Of a stretch of 54,736 bases of DNA, positions 35,767 to 44,736 are shown in pieces. Below the pieces are notes generated by a model, which did no database searches, was not told the origin of the DNA, and worked only from the letters and a program-made list of their open reading frames with translations. This DNA is from Psychrobacillus insolitus (GTDB taxonomy: Bacteria; Bacillota; Bacilli; Bacillales_A; Planococcaceae): contig NZ_QKZI01000009.1 in NCBI RefSeq assembly GCF_003254155.1, forward strand, positions 720-55,455, read 5' to 3'. Positions within the stretch are counted from its first letter, which is position 1. Each line of letters opens with the position of its first letter. Position numbers and translations under genes: made by a program.

Positions 35767-35815
35767 TTGGAACTTTCGGTTTTTTTAGCTGTTTTTTAAC
35801 AGGTGGACGGGTGTT

Positions 35816-36532
35816 TTATTGATTCTTTATTTTATTTGAAAGATTAATACCAGCTTCTTCAATTATCCGGATATTTGCTTGTACTTGTTTTTTTGTACCG
35901 ATTATTTCCAGTGCAGCAATTGTTTCATTTTGTTTGTTTTTTACTGGCACAGCGATAGATGAAATTCCAAGTCGGTTATCATCGTGACTTTCAATATACC
36001 CATTTGTTTGTAATTGAGAGCGTAGTTTCGAAACCGTGGATTGTTCTTGAACAAATACCGAAATGTCAGTATCCCTTTTACTTAATAACAATACTTTTCC
36101 TGCACTAGTGCTAAGAAAAGAACATTGTTTTCCAATATAAGAAAATTTACTGAAGAGATGATTATCTACTTCAATCGCATTTAGATAAAAAGTAGATTCT
36201 TGAAATATAATAGCTAGCGATGATGATAAATTTGTGCGTAAGACAATTTGTTCAAGGATGTCTTGTGATAGGTGAAATAGGACCGTGTTTTTAATGACTA
36301 CAGACTCTAATACACGAAGGGAAATACCTAACCGATATTTATTAGAAAGAGAGTCTTTTACAACAAATCCTTCTGAACGCAATGTTGTTAATAAGCGATG
36401 TACTGTGCTCGGTGCAATAGATAATTTTTCAGCTAATTCGTTTAGTTTATATTCAGGTTTTTCAACAGTGAAAATATTCATTAGTCGAAGTGCATTTTCT
36501 AACGATGAATAATTTTCTTTTTGCATATTCAT
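35816..36532 (-). CDS. IclR-family transcriptional regulator (downstream copy)
   Basis: The 238-residue protein has an N-terminal winged helix (YKLNELAEKLSIAPSTVHRL, ~27-46) and an IclR effector domain (~80-235) with the conserved SIAVPVKN region. The stop of the preceding IclR gene is immediately before its ATG, so both are in one operon, divergent from the MFS/BKACE genes. GGAAGG precedes the start; ATG two codons later is also possible. Confidence 0.9.
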   Translation of the reverse strand: MNMQKENYSSLENALRLMNIFTVEKPEYKLNELAEKLSIAPSTVHRLLTTLRSEGFVVKDSLSNKYRLGISLRVLESVVIKNTVLFHLSQDILEQIVLRTNLSSSLAIIFQESTFYLNAIEVDNHLFSKFSYIGKQCSFLSTSAGKVLLLSKRDTDISVFVQEQSTVSKLRSQLQTNGYIESHDDNRLGISSIAVPVKNKQNETIAALEIIGTKKQVQANIRIIEEAGINLSNKIKNQ

Positions 36533-37348
36533 CTACCTTCCACTTCTTTTTATATATCCAAGTTTTTCGGAAATTATTTTACTATATGTAACCAAATCAT
36601 TTATGTGATTTAGTGTAGTTACTTTATTACTAGGCCCTGTTATGGAGATAGCTGCAATTACACTTTCAGAAAAGTCTAATATAGGGGCAGCGATACTCGT
36701 AAGACCATCTGATAATTCATCGGTACTCACTGAATATCCTTTTTTTATGATTATGTCTAAATCTTTTTTTAATTCTTCGATTGTTTGAACAGTTTTGGAG
36801 CCAAATTGTTCAAAGCCATTATCATGTATTTTTCTTAATAATTCTTGTTGTCTTGGTGCTGACTTATATGCTAATAATACTTTGCCACACCCTGTACAAT
36901 AGGCAGGATTTCGTTTTCCAATATGTGATGCCAACCGAGTAGAAAACAAACTATCGAGCTTATCCAGATATAAGACATTTGTTTCTTCTAATATCCCTAT
37001 ATGAATGTTTTCATTGTACTTTTCCAACAATTCTAATAAGACAGGTCGTGCCTCCTTATAAATTTCCATAGTTGTCGTCAGTACACCGGATAATCGAACA
37101 ATTGCTAAACCTAGTCGATATTTTTTAGAAATAGGATGCTTTTCTAAATAACCATAGGCTGTTAACGTATTGATTAACCTTTGCGTATGACTTATATTTA
37201 ATGACTTTTCTTTTGCTAGTTCAGTTAAGCTCCATTCTGGAGAGTTGTCGGTGAAAAGTTGTAATAGTTGCATCGCATTTTTAACTGTATGTATGACGTA
37301 TTTTTCATCTACATTTTTCACTGTATGTAGAATGTATTTTTCATCCAT
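36533..37348 (-). CDS. IclR-family transcriptional regulator with duplicated N-terminus
   Basis: The 271-residue protein has a winged helix at ~38-60 (WSLTELAKEKSLNISHTQRL) and an IclR effector domain (~95-265, YCTGCGKVLLAY). It begins with a 12-residue unit, MDEKYILHTVKN, repeated at once as VDEKYVIHTVKN, so the 5' end carries a 36-bp tandem duplication. The first unit has AAGGAGGAA upstream and is the true start. It probably controls the divergent catabolic operon. Confidence 0.9.
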   Translation of the reverse strand: MDEKYILHTVKNVDEKYVIHTVKNAMQLLQLFTDNSPEWSLTELAKEKSLNISHTQRLINTLTAYGYLEKHPISKKYRLGLAIVRLSGVLTTTMEIYKEARPVLLELLEKYNENIHIGILEETNVLYLDKLDSLFSTRLASHIGKRNPAYCTGCGKVLLAYKSAPRQQELLRKIHDNGFEQFGSKTVQTIEELKKDLDIIIKKGYSVSTDELSDGLTSIAAPILDFSESVIAAISITGPSNKVTTLNHINDLVTYSKIISEKLGYIKRSGR

Positions 37349-37539
37349 AACTATTCCTCCTTACTATTTTAGTGAACAAGTTAATATTAACGATTTTACT
37401 ACAATATGGATGGGATTGTTATACGTCGATAAATTTCACTTCAGAAAAAAATGTATCAATAATGTGGGATCATTCTATTTGAATTAAATAGATCACTTTT
37501 TATACAAAGAAATCAGATTTTATTGAAATTATAAAAAGA

Positions 37540-37575
37540 TGTCATATAACAGAATAATAGCATTTATATATGACA
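37540..37575. promoter_or_regulatory. Candidate operator dyad between iclR and the MFS operon
   Basis: TGTCATATA and TATATGACA are exact inverted arms separated by 18 bp. The position in the divergent region suits an IclR-type or other regulator site. Confidence 0.45.
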
Positions 37576-37750
37576 AAACAGTGTGATATTATGAAGCCTA
37601 GGTAAAAACAGAAAATTCAAAAAGGGGTTGAGTGTTTTGGAATTACAATGGGAAAGTGCAAGTTGACAGGGAAGAAGCGGGGAAATTAAGTTTTTCAATT
37701 ATGGGATTAGTCGAAATGATAATAAATGTTCTATCATATTGCGGAAAAAA

Positions 37751-37764
37751 TGTCAGCGCTTACA
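37751..37764 (+). promoter_or_regulatory. Candidate cre site (CcpA)
   Basis: TGTCAGCGCTTACA matches 13 of 14 positions of the cre consensus TGWAANCGNTNWCA, about 200 bp before the MFS gene. It suggests carbon catabolite repression of the catabolic operon. A 64-codon frame over this site has no ribosome-binding site and is not called. Confidence 0.55.
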
Positions 37765-37959
37765 TTCTGGAGCGATTGCTATGTGTAGACAGAGATGATT
37801 GTAAAGTTTTATCTCATATATTGTAGGAGAAGCGGACAGGGGATAGTAACACTTGAAATAAAGAGTTGTCTGTCCAATATAGTAAATTTTTTGATATAAC
37901 AATCGTTATTGAAGATGTAGCAAATTATTATGAATGTTTAAAAGGGGAGATTTTATAGT

Positions 37960-39300
37960 ATGACATCAATCAAACAATCCATTGAAAGTACAACAATTAG
38001 AAAAACAATGCTACGTATATTACCGTTTACCTTTTTATGTTATGTAATTGCGTATCTAGACCGTGTGAATCTAGGCTTTGCTGCTTTGGAAATGAATGCG
38101 GATCTTGCGTTAACTGCTGAAGTTTTTGGTCTATTGTCAGGTATATTCTTTATTGGATATTTCTTATTTGAAGTACCGAGTAATATGATTATGCATAAGG
38201 TGGGAGCAAAGGTTTGGATTGCTCGAATTATGATTACATGGGGAATCATAACTATAGGTACAGGATTTGTACAGTCAGCTACACATTTGTATGCTGCTCG
38301 TTTTTTACTCGGAATTGCTGAAGCAGGGTTTTTTCCAGGTATTATTCTATACTTTACTTATTGGTTTAGAAGTAAAGAAAGAGGGCGTGCTTCCTCATCT
38401 CTTATATTAGCTTTACCAATTGGTACAATTATAGGTGCTCCATTATCGACCTGGATTATGGATAACATTGCCTGGAGTGGAATTGCTGGTTGGAGATGGC
38501 TGTTTATTCTGGAAGGAATTCCAGCAGTTATATTAGGTGTTATCGCGTTGTTTTACTTAAAAAACCGTCCAAGAGATGCTAAATGGTTAACAGATGAAGA
38601 AAAAAATTGGCTTGAAAATGAGCTCGATAAAGAAAGACAACAAAGCCTTGTTGTAAATAAAGCATCTAAATTAGCGATGGTTAAAGACTCAAAGGTATGG
38701 AAACTAGCTCTTATTTATTTTGCTAATTATTCAGCTATGTATGGTCTTAGTTTTTTCCTTCCAAGCATTATTAAATCATTTTCCACGGGTTCAAGTAATA
38801 TGGAAATTGGCTGGTTAACAATTATACCGGCAATAGTCGGGATCCCAGCGATCTTGTTTTTCGGATGGAGTTCGGATAAAAGAAATGAGCATAAGAATCA
38901 TTTGATAGTAAGCTTCCTCATTGCAGCAGCAGGTTTTATCGCGTGTGGATTTGCCAATAGTACAACGACATTGATTGTAGCAATTACATTTGCCGCGATT
39001 GGATTATATGGCTTTTGTGGTGCCTTTTTCTCCTTTATGACCCTATTTTTCACGGAAACTACAGCACCAGCCGGCATTGCAATGGTTAATGCATTCGCAA
39101 GTTTAGGAGGCTTTATTGGGCCGATGATTTTCGGGCAGTTAGCCATTTCCAACGGGATGTTCTTAATTGCTGCTCTAGCTATTCTTGCTTGTGTGATCCT
39201 ACTAACGTTTAAACAAACTGGATTAAGTGGTGAAAGCAGAAATGATAATATTGAAATAACGACGGTTAATCAAAATGTGAATATAGAAAAAATCGGTTAA
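37960..39300 (+). CDS. MFS transporter, anion:cation symporter family
   Basis: The 446-residue protein has about 12 membrane segments. It shows the ACS (phthalate/tartrate permease) signature: YLDRVNLGFAALEM near residue 32, GYFLFEVPSNMIMHKVGAK near 70, and RFLLGIAEAGFFPGIILY near 112. ACS members import organic acids with protons. AAAAGGGGAG precedes the ATG. It heads a gene set with a BKACE enzyme and a thioesterase, so it probably imports the substrate. Confidence 0.9.
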   Translation: MTSIKQSIESTTIRKTMLRILPFTFLCYVIAYLDRVNLGFAALEMNADLALTAEVFGLLSGIFFIGYFLFEVPSNMIMHKVGAKVWIARIMITWGIITIGTGFVQSATHLYAARFLLGIAEAGFFPGIILYFTYWFRSKERGRASSSLILALPIGTIIGAPLSTWIMDNIAWSGIAGWRWLFILEGIPAVILGVIALFYLKNRPRDAKWLTDEEKNWLENELDKERQQSLVVNKASKLAMVKDSKVWKLALIYFANYSAMYGLSFFLPSIIKSFSTGSSNMEIGWLTIIPAIVGIPAILFFGWSSDKRNEHKNHLIVSFLIAAAGFIACGFANSTTTLIVAITFAAIGLYGFCGAFFSFMTLFFTETTAPAGIAMVNAFASLGGFIGPMIFGQLAISNGMFLIAALAILACVILLTFKQTGLSGESRNDNIEITTVNQNVNIEKIG

Positions 39301-39403
39301 TTAGTAATATTGGACGAATAGCCAAAAACATTTAAGATATCCTCATGAATAATTTCATGAGATGGGACAGGTTTTCAAAATCATATAAAGGTGGGAATTT
39401 ATA

Positions 39404-40240
39404 ATGGAAAAATTAATAATCACAGTAGCGACAACAGGGGATTTTGCAACGAAGGATCATACGCCATACTTACCAACTACTCCACAAGAAATTGCAGATT
39501 CTATTTATGAATCATGGCAAGCAGGTGCAGCTATTGCACATATTCACGTTCGTGACGAAGAAGGAATTCCGACGTTAGATTTAGAAAAGTATCAAGAAGT
39601 AAGAAGATTACTAGAAGAAAAAGACTGCGATATTATTATCAACTATACAACTGCTGGGGGAGAACTAAATGATGTAACAAAACGATTCCCAGTTGTTGCG
39701 TTACAACCTGAGATTGCTTCCTACGATGCAGGATCGTTCAATATTGGACCGAATGTCTTTATCCATACACATGAGATGCTAGAGCAATTAGCAGAAAAAA
39801 TGTTAGAACATGACGTGAAACCAGAGCTTGAAGTGTTTGATGTTGGGATGATTGCTAATGCGCTACGTATTGCTAAACAAGGACTAATCAAACCACCTTT
39901 CTTTTTCCAATTTGTATTAGGAGCACAGGGTGGGATACCTGCTACACCTGAAAACCTAATGTTTATGAAAAATAGTATTCCAGAAGGTGCAAATTGGTCA
40001 GCGATTGGTGCGAGTAAAGACCAGTTAATGATTAACACGATGACCATTTTACTTGGAGGCCATGTTCGTGTAGGGATGGAAGATGCTGTCTATTTCAACA
40101 AAGGTGAACTAGCGACATCGAATGCTCAATTTGTTAAGAGAATCGTTGAGTTAGCGAAAACACTTGGACGAGAAGTAGCAACTCCAAACGAAGCGAGAGA
40201 AATAATCGGCTTAAAAGTAAAGGCTACTGAAAAAGTTTGA
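39404..40240 (+). CDS. Beta-keto acid cleavage enzyme (BKACE, DUF849)
   Basis: The 278-residue zinc-dependent TIM-barrel enzyme condenses a beta-keto acid with acetyl-CoA and releases acetoacetate plus a new acyl-CoA. The zinc ligands are visible as AHIHVRDEEG (His46 and His48, as in Kce) and GMEDAVYF (Glu226). The family includes Kce (3-keto-5-aminohexanoate) and CdhC (3-dehydrocarnitine). The neighbouring thioesterase and acetoacetate CoA-transferase genes match the expected product handling, and a CdhC-like role is possible. AAAGGTGGGAA precedes the ATG. Confidence 0.9.
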   Translation: MEKLIITVATTGDFATKDHTPYLPTTPQEIADSIYESWQAGAAIAHIHVRDEEGIPTLDLEKYQEVRRLLEEKDCDIIINYTTAGGELNDVTKRFPVVALQPEIASYDAGSFNIGPNVFIHTHEMLEQLAEKMLEHDVKPELEVFDVGMIANALRIAKQGLIKPPFFFQFVLGAQGGIPATPENLMFMKNSIPEGANWSAIGASKDQLMINTMTILLGGHVRVGMEDAVYFNKGELATSNAQFVKRIVELAKTLGREVATPNEAREIIGLKVKATEKV

Positions 40241-40298
40241 TTTGAAGAACATTTACTAATGAAATGATTGCTAAACCGCATAGAGGAGGTGTGAAATA

Positions 40299-40721
40299 AT
40301 GATCGTAGAGTACTCGTTTAAAGTAAGATGGGGAGATACGGATGCTGCAGGAATTGTATTTTATCCTAACTTTTATAAGTGGATGGATGAAGCAACACAT
40401 GAATTTTTAGCTGCCATCGGATTCTCCACTACTTTTCTACTCACGGAGCATCAAACAGCTACTCCATTACTTGAGGCGAATTGCCAGTTTAAGAGCCCGT
40501 TATTCTTTGAGGATGAAGTAATTCTTCAAAGTGAAGTCGTGGAAATGAAACAAAAAGTGTTCAAAATAAGCCATAAGTTTTTCAAAGATGAAAAACTGGT
40601 CGCGGAAGGATACGGAGTTCGCGCTTGGACATCCTTTAAAGAAAATCCAAAGGCTTATCCGATTCCAGACCAGGTACGAGAAAAAATGATGCCTGGAAAT
40701 GCGGAGACAGTAGAAGGTTAA
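40299..40721 (+). CDS. Acyl-CoA thioesterase, 4HBT/hot-dog fold
   Basis: The 140-residue hot-dog thioesterase has the 4HBT/YbgC motif VRWGDTDAAGIVFYPNFYKW (about residues 9-28), including the catalytic Asp. Its position after BKACE suggests it hydrolyses the acyl-CoA made there, as CdhB releases glycine betaine from betainyl-CoA in Pseudomonas. A strong GAGGAGGTG precedes the ATG; a terminator follows. Confidence 0.88.
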   Translation: MIVEYSFKVRWGDTDAAGIVFYPNFYKWMDEATHEFLAAIGFSTTFLLTEHQTATPLLEANCQFKSPLFFEDEVILQSEVVEMKQKVFKISHKFFKDEKLVAEGYGVRAWTSFKENPKAYPIPDQVREKMMPGNAETVEG

Positions 40722-40763
40722 AGCATATGTTGATTTACTTGATTTGTATGTATTTAACTTTAT

Positions 40764-40806
40764 AGAGCTTTACTACATAGTCGAATGTAGTAAAGCTCTA
40801 GTTTTG
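40764..40806 (+). terminator. Terminator after the thioesterase gene
   Basis: AGAGCTTTACTACA and TGTAGTAAAGCTCT form a perfect 14-bp stem, followed by AGTTTT. Confidence 0.85.
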
Positions 40807-40807
40807 T

Positions 40808-40940
40808 CCCGCATTTACGGGCAGGCCGATTAAAGTGGCCACGTCCTGTATGTCGTGAGACTCCCACTTCAAGGATTAGGGAACCGAGGAAGCGTAAGTG
40901 GGATGTTGGTCACTCAGCGGGGGATGACCCCCCGCTGAAT
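40808..40940 (+). mobile_element. Candidate IS200/IS605-derived palindromic element (PATE) or omega-RNA relic
   Basis: A compact, GC-richer, highly folded stretch starts with hairpin CCCG/CGGG (808-821) and contains GGCC/GGCC and CCCACTT/AAGTGGG stems. It ends with a 10-bp hairpin TCAGCGGGGG-ATGA-CCCCCCGCTGA. Terminal subterminal hairpins and this internal fold are typical of non-autonomous IS200/IS605 elements, including the RNA-coding end of TnpB elements. No transposase is present. It sits between the thioesterase and scoA. Confidence 0.5.
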
Positions 40941-41014
40941 TTTACTTATAAGTAAATCACTGTAAAAATGTTCTTGCAATTAAATATAAATACAAAACAG
41001 AATGGAGTATCTAT

Positions 41015-41713
41015 ATGAAAAGTAAAGTAATGACGTCTTTTACTGAGGCGACTGCGGATATTGCAGATGGATCAACAGTAATTGTAGGTGGTTTTGGACT
41101 TTGTGGTATTCCTGAAAAATTAATTGGTGCTATTAAGGAAAATGGAACAAAAAGCTTAGAAGTGGTTAGTAATAATTGTGGAACGGATGATTGGGGATTA
41201 GGAATTCTTTTAGCTAATAAGCAAATAAAAAAGATGGTGTCCTCTTATGTAGGTGAAAATAAAATATTTGAACAACAATTTTTAAGTGGAGAGCTAGAGG
41301 TTGAACTTACGCCACAAGGAACTTTAGCAGAGAGAATTCGTGCTGGTGGGGCTGGAATTCCTGGATTTTATACAGCAACAGGAGTAGGTACACCAATTGC
41401 AGAGGGAAAAGAATCGAAGCAATTTGAAGATAAAACATACTTATTAGAACAAGCAATTGTCGGTGACTTTGCACTAGTTAAAGCATGGAAAGCAGATAAG
41501 TCTGGAAATCTTGTATTCCGAAAAACAGCGCGCAACTTTAATCCACTTGCAGCAACAGCGGGTAAAATTACGATTGCAGAAGTGGAAGAAATTGTAGAGG
41601 TAGGAGAATTAGATCCAGATCAAATACATACACCTGGAATCTATGTACAGCGCGTATTACTTGGTGAAAATTACGATAAGCGTATTGAACGTCGTATGTT
41701 GAAGGGAGTGTAA
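41015..41713 (+). CDS. scoA: Succinyl-CoA:3-ketoacid CoA-transferase subunit A
   Basis: The 232-residue alpha subunit of the acetoacetate CoA-transferase carries the N-terminal CoA-binding loop [14 protein letters not shown] (~27-40) and [16 protein letters not shown] (~111-126). With ScoB it activates acetoacetate to acetoacetyl-CoA using succinyl-CoA, which would use the acetoacetate released by the BKACE enzyme. scoB follows after four bases. It has its own upstream gap of ~290 bases, so it may have a separate promoter. Confidence 0.93.
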   Translation: MKSKVMTSFTEATADIADGSTVIVGGFGLCGIPEKLIGAIKENGTKSLEVVSNNCGTDDWGLGILLANKQIKKMVSSYVGENKIFEQQFLSGELEVELTPQGTLAERIRAGGAGIPGFYTATGVGTPIAEGKESKQFEDKTYLLEQAIVGDFALVKAWKADKSGNLVFRKTARNFNPLAATAGKITIAEVEEIVEVGELDPDQIHTPGIYVQRVLLGENYDKRIERRMLKGV

Positions 41714-41717
41714 ACGG

Positions 41718-42371
41718 ATGGATATTAGACAAAAAATTATTAAACGAGCGGTGCAAGAAATAGAAGATGGGATGTATGTAAATCTTGGAATAGGTATACC
41801 GACTTTAATAGCTAATGCAATTCCGGAAGATTATGACGTAATGTTGCAATCAGAAAACGGTTTGTTAGGTATTGGGGCGTATCCTACCGAAGACGAAGTA
41901 GATGCGGACTTAATTAATGCTGGTAAGGAAACGGTAACAGCTGTTAAAGGGGCATCTTTCTTTGATAATGCTGAATCATTTGCAATGATTCGAGGTGGTC
42001 ATATTGACCTTGCTATTTTAGGAGGAATGGAAGTCTCTGAAAATGGAGATCTTGCTAACTGGATGATTCCTGGAAAGATGGTTAAAGGAATGGGTGGAGC
42101 AATGGACCTTGTCGCTGGTGCAAAAAGAGTAATTGTTATCATGGAACATGTAAATAAAAATGGAGAATCAAAAGTTAAAAAACAATGTACCTTACCTTTA
42201 ACCGGAAAAGCTGTAGTACACCGACTAATAACGGATCTTGCAGTTTTTGATTTCACGGAAACAGGTATGGAGTTAATTGAAATAGCTGAAGGTATTTCTT
42301 TAGAAGAAGTTCAAAATAAAACGGAAGCTTCATTTAAAATATCTAACTTGCAAATGAAATATTCTGATTAA
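41718..42371 (+). CDS. scoB: Succinyl-CoA:3-ketoacid CoA-transferase subunit B
   Basis: The 217-residue beta subunit has the catalytic glutamate in [14 protein letters not shown] (~45-58), which forms the glutamyl-CoA intermediate, and [14 protein letters not shown] (~93-106). AAGGGAGTG precedes the ATG within the end of scoA. A terminator lies about 90 bases downstream. Confidence 0.93.
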   Translation: MDIRQKIIKRAVQEIEDGMYVNLGIGIPTLIANAIPEDYDVMLQSENGLLGIGAYPTEDEVDADLINAGKETVTAVKGASFFDNAESFAMIRGGHIDLAILGGMEVSENGDLANWMIPGKMVKGMGGAMDLVAGAKRVIVIMEHVNKNGESKVKKQCTLPLTGKAVVHRLITDLAVFDFTETGMELIEIAEGISLEEVQNKTEASFKISNLQMKYSD

Positions 42372-42461
42372 TGGAATTTTAGCTGGTGATATAGAGGACA
42401 CTGAAACTCTAAACTGTTGATTACTAGTGGTAATAGCATACGCTATGTCATCTTTGTATGG

Positions 42462-42506
42462 AAAAAGCCGGTGAGCCTATAAAATGGGTCATCGGCTTTT
42501 ATTTTT
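42462..42506 (+). terminator. Terminator of scoAB
   Basis: AAAAGCCGGTGAGCC and GGGTCATCGGCTTTT pair around TATAAAAT, followed by ATTTTTAT. Confidence 0.85.
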
Positions 42507-42589
42507 ATACAAAAACATTCATTAGTAAAATAAAGAACTTGTCCGATAACGTTACTTCTATTCATAGTTAGATTCTCTTGAAGACTGTG

Positions 42590-42785
42590 AAACTAAAAGC
42601 TTTGTCATTCAAGGTGTTGACTAGGTCAATCAAGTCTTGTATGTTTCTACCAATCGATCTAATCACCATACAACTATCGTATCTCCTTGACGAGCATAAT
42701 GAAGCGCTTCTTCTAATCCAGATCGTTGTTTTTTTGAAACATTCATCATATCATGATAAATTTTCACACATCCAATTAACATAGT
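42590..42785 (-). pseudogene. DNA invertase/resolvase relic (Hin type)
   Basis: The translation reads QRSGLEEALHYARQGDTIVV and W, a stop, then LDRL, matching the RSGLxxAlxxaR.GDtlVVWrLDRLGRS region of Hin/Gin-type serine recombinases. Frame breaks and stops are present. This is a different lineage from the 27135 resolvase. A further hydrophobic C-terminal scrap (SAQHAVIAGVITTFGDALAT) lies at 42800-42960 on the same strand without a start. Confidence 0.6.
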
Positions 42786-43063
42786 GATGCCTCATTCCAT
42801 TTCACTCCTACTGTTTCTGCATATGTTTATTATCTCCAGAATTACCTTGTTCTTGCCGTGCTTTTTCTATTGCAAGGACTGCTGCCGTAGTGGCAAGGGC
42901 ATCGCCAAATGTAGTTATTACTCCTGCAATGACAGCATGTTGAGCACTTTGACTGTTGATTATCTTGACTTATAAGTTCTGTAAGAGAAAGAAAAAGGGT
43001 TTCTTCTTTTCAAGTAAGGGAAAGATAAATTAGAAATGCATGAAGTTGAGGAGGTGCTTATTT

Positions 43064-44116
43064 GTGAATAAGCTATTTGCTGTTCTTGTCTTTGTAGGTG
43101 TTCCTTTAGTTTTTATAGGAGCATATTTAAATTGGTCAGAAATGATGATGTTCTTTCTCTGCTGTGCAAGTATTATTGGGCTTTCGGGATATATAGGCAG
43201 AGCAACAGAAAGTCTAACGATTGTAAGTGGTCCAAGGGTTGGGGGGTTGTTGAACGCCACTTTTGGCAATGCAGTCGAACTTATCATTTCCATATTCACA
43301 TTGAAGGCTGGGATGGTTGGAATTGTATTAGCATCGCTAACTGGATCAGTTCTTGGTAACTTGCTGCTTGTACTTGGATTATCGTTTTTTGCTGGAGGTA
43401 TTAAGTTTAAACGTCAAAAGTTTAGTGTGCACAGTGCAAGATACAATTCAGGATTACTTATTTTTGCTGTTATTGTAGCATTTGTCATTCCGGAAGTTTT
43501 TTCAATGACCATGAATTCCGAGAAAACATTGAGCTTAAGTATTGGAATTGCCATCATTTTAATCGCTTTGTATCTTGCGGGGCTACTTTTCAAACTTGTC
43601 ACGCATCGAGGTGTATTCTCGTCTACTGACGAACCGGAAACAGAAAAAGAACTACCAGAATGGACCAAAGGGAAATCGATTTCAATTCTTTTATTGGCAA
43701 CCGTAGTAGTCGCTTTTGTATCGGAGCAATTAGTGCATACATTTGAAATGCTCGGGGCGAAGTTTGGATGGAGCGAGTTGTTTATAGGTGTCATTATCGT
43801 AGCGATTGTCGGGAATGCAGCGGAGCATGTTTCCGCTATTACGATGGCTGTCAAAAACAAAATGGAAGTGTCTGTTGAGATTGCGGTTGGTTCTACGCTA
43901 CAAGTTGCCATGTTTGTAGCACCAATACTTGTTCTTGTTTCTTTGTTCATGCCTCAGTCGATGGCACTCGTTTTTACTTGGCCAGAGCTTGTCGCGATGG
44001 TTACTGCTGTACTTTTAGTTATTAATGTTTCCAGTGATGGTGAATCAAATTGGTTTGAAGGGCTGATGCTGTTTGCGGCATATTTGATTATGGGAATTGG
44101 TTTTTATCTTCTTTAA
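43064..44116 (+). CDS. Calcium/proton antiporter (CaxA/ChaA type)
   Basis: The 350-residue cation exchanger has two homologous halves, each with the acidic motif that binds Ca2+: NATFGNAVELIISIFTLKAG (~70-89) and AIVGNAAEHVSAITMAVKN (~253-271). There are about 11 membrane segments. An acidic loop (DEPETEKELPEWTKG) separates the halves. The start is GTG 43064, with GAGGAGGTG 8 nt upstream. It is a single gene probably exporting Ca2+ in exchange for H+. Confidence 0.9.
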   Translation: MNKLFAVLVFVGVPLVFIGAYLNWSEMMMFFLCCASIIGLSGYIGRATESLTIVSGPRVGGLLNATFGNAVELIISIFTLKAGMVGIVLASLTGSVLGNLLLVLGLSFFAGGIKFKRQKFSVHSARYNSGLLIFAVIVAFVIPEVFSMTMNSEKTLSLSIGIAIILIALYLAGLLFKLVTHRGVFSSTDEPETEKELPEWTKGKSISILLLATVVVAFVSEQLVHTFEMLGAKFGWSELFIGVIIVAIVGNAAEHVSAITMAVKNKMEVSVEIAVGSTLQVAMFVAPILVLVSLFMPQSMALVFTWPELVAMVTAVLLVINVSSDGESNWFEGLMLFAAYLIMGIGFYLL

Positions 44117-44263
44117 TTTTACAGAACAATAATGATAAGATAGGAAGTATATTAACAGAATGTTCGATAGATAAATATCATTACTTAGGGGGAATATGTC
44201 GTGACCTGGATGCGATGCGAAGAGCGATGGATGTATGCAAGATATGCAGCACGGTGCCATTTA

Positions 44264-44400
44264 CTTTGGACATAAGGCTTTTCCACTATTCTGTTCTGAA
44301 TAGCTTGAACATCGCTTCAGCAACGGCGTTATCATAAGGACATCCTTTCATGCTCAGTGATTGCTGAATTACGAATGTCTCTAGTGCATCGGGTAATAAT
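44264..44400 (-). pseudogene. IS3-family (IS150-like) transposase fragment
   Basis: The reading frame gives ALETFVIQQSLSMKGCPYDN and AVAEAMFKLFRTE followed by a stop. GCPYDNAxxE is the end of the integrase catalytic core of IS3-group OrfB, including the final Glu. Only ~40 of ~280 residues remain. Nothing else is seen from 44.12 to 44.65 kb. Confidence 0.75.
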
Positions 44401-44654
44401 TTTTGCGAATACTTATCAAGTATTATTTTTGCTATTATATGCATAAGATACTATTAGACTCGGAAAGTAATACCGCATACAAATTTCATCAGTTTTCTTA
44501 AATTGACAAGTACTACCCTATCGCCAAACAAATTACTCTTAGCGATAGGAAGTACGTGTGACTTTAGCATTAAACACTTCAATAAGTAAAAGTAAAATAG
44601 AATAGTTGATGGAATTTCTGCTGCAATTGCGGCAATTACATATAACTAAGAACT

Positions 44655-44699
44655 TAAAAAAGGAAGGAACGTTAAATCCAGCGTTCCTTCCTTTTTTTA
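44655..44699. terminator. Bidirectional terminator of the kinase operon
   Basis: AAAAAAGGAAGGAACG and CGTTCCTTCCTTTTTT form a perfect 16-bp stem. It lies about 40 bases after the last gene of the AbrB/HipA-like operon. Confidence 0.85.
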
Positions 44700-44736
44700 G
44701 TGGTATTTTCTTCCCACTTCATCTAATCATTCTTTT

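Noticed and set aside
37632-37826. 64-codon plus-strand frame before the MFS gene
   Set aside because: No Shine-Dalgarno and it overlaps the cre-like site; treated as leader or promoter DNA.
40808-40940. Riboswitch or T-box leader of scoA
   Set aside because: No conserved riboswitch or T-box sequence was recognised; terminal hairpins fit a mobile element better.
42578-42975. Two short plus-strand frames (68 and 63 codons)
   Set aside because: The minus strand carries the recognisable invertase relic; the plus frames are chance openings.
43414-43950. 178-codon minus-strand frame
   Set aside because: Antisense shadow of the Ca2+/H+ antiporter, whose two GNAxE motifs are intact.
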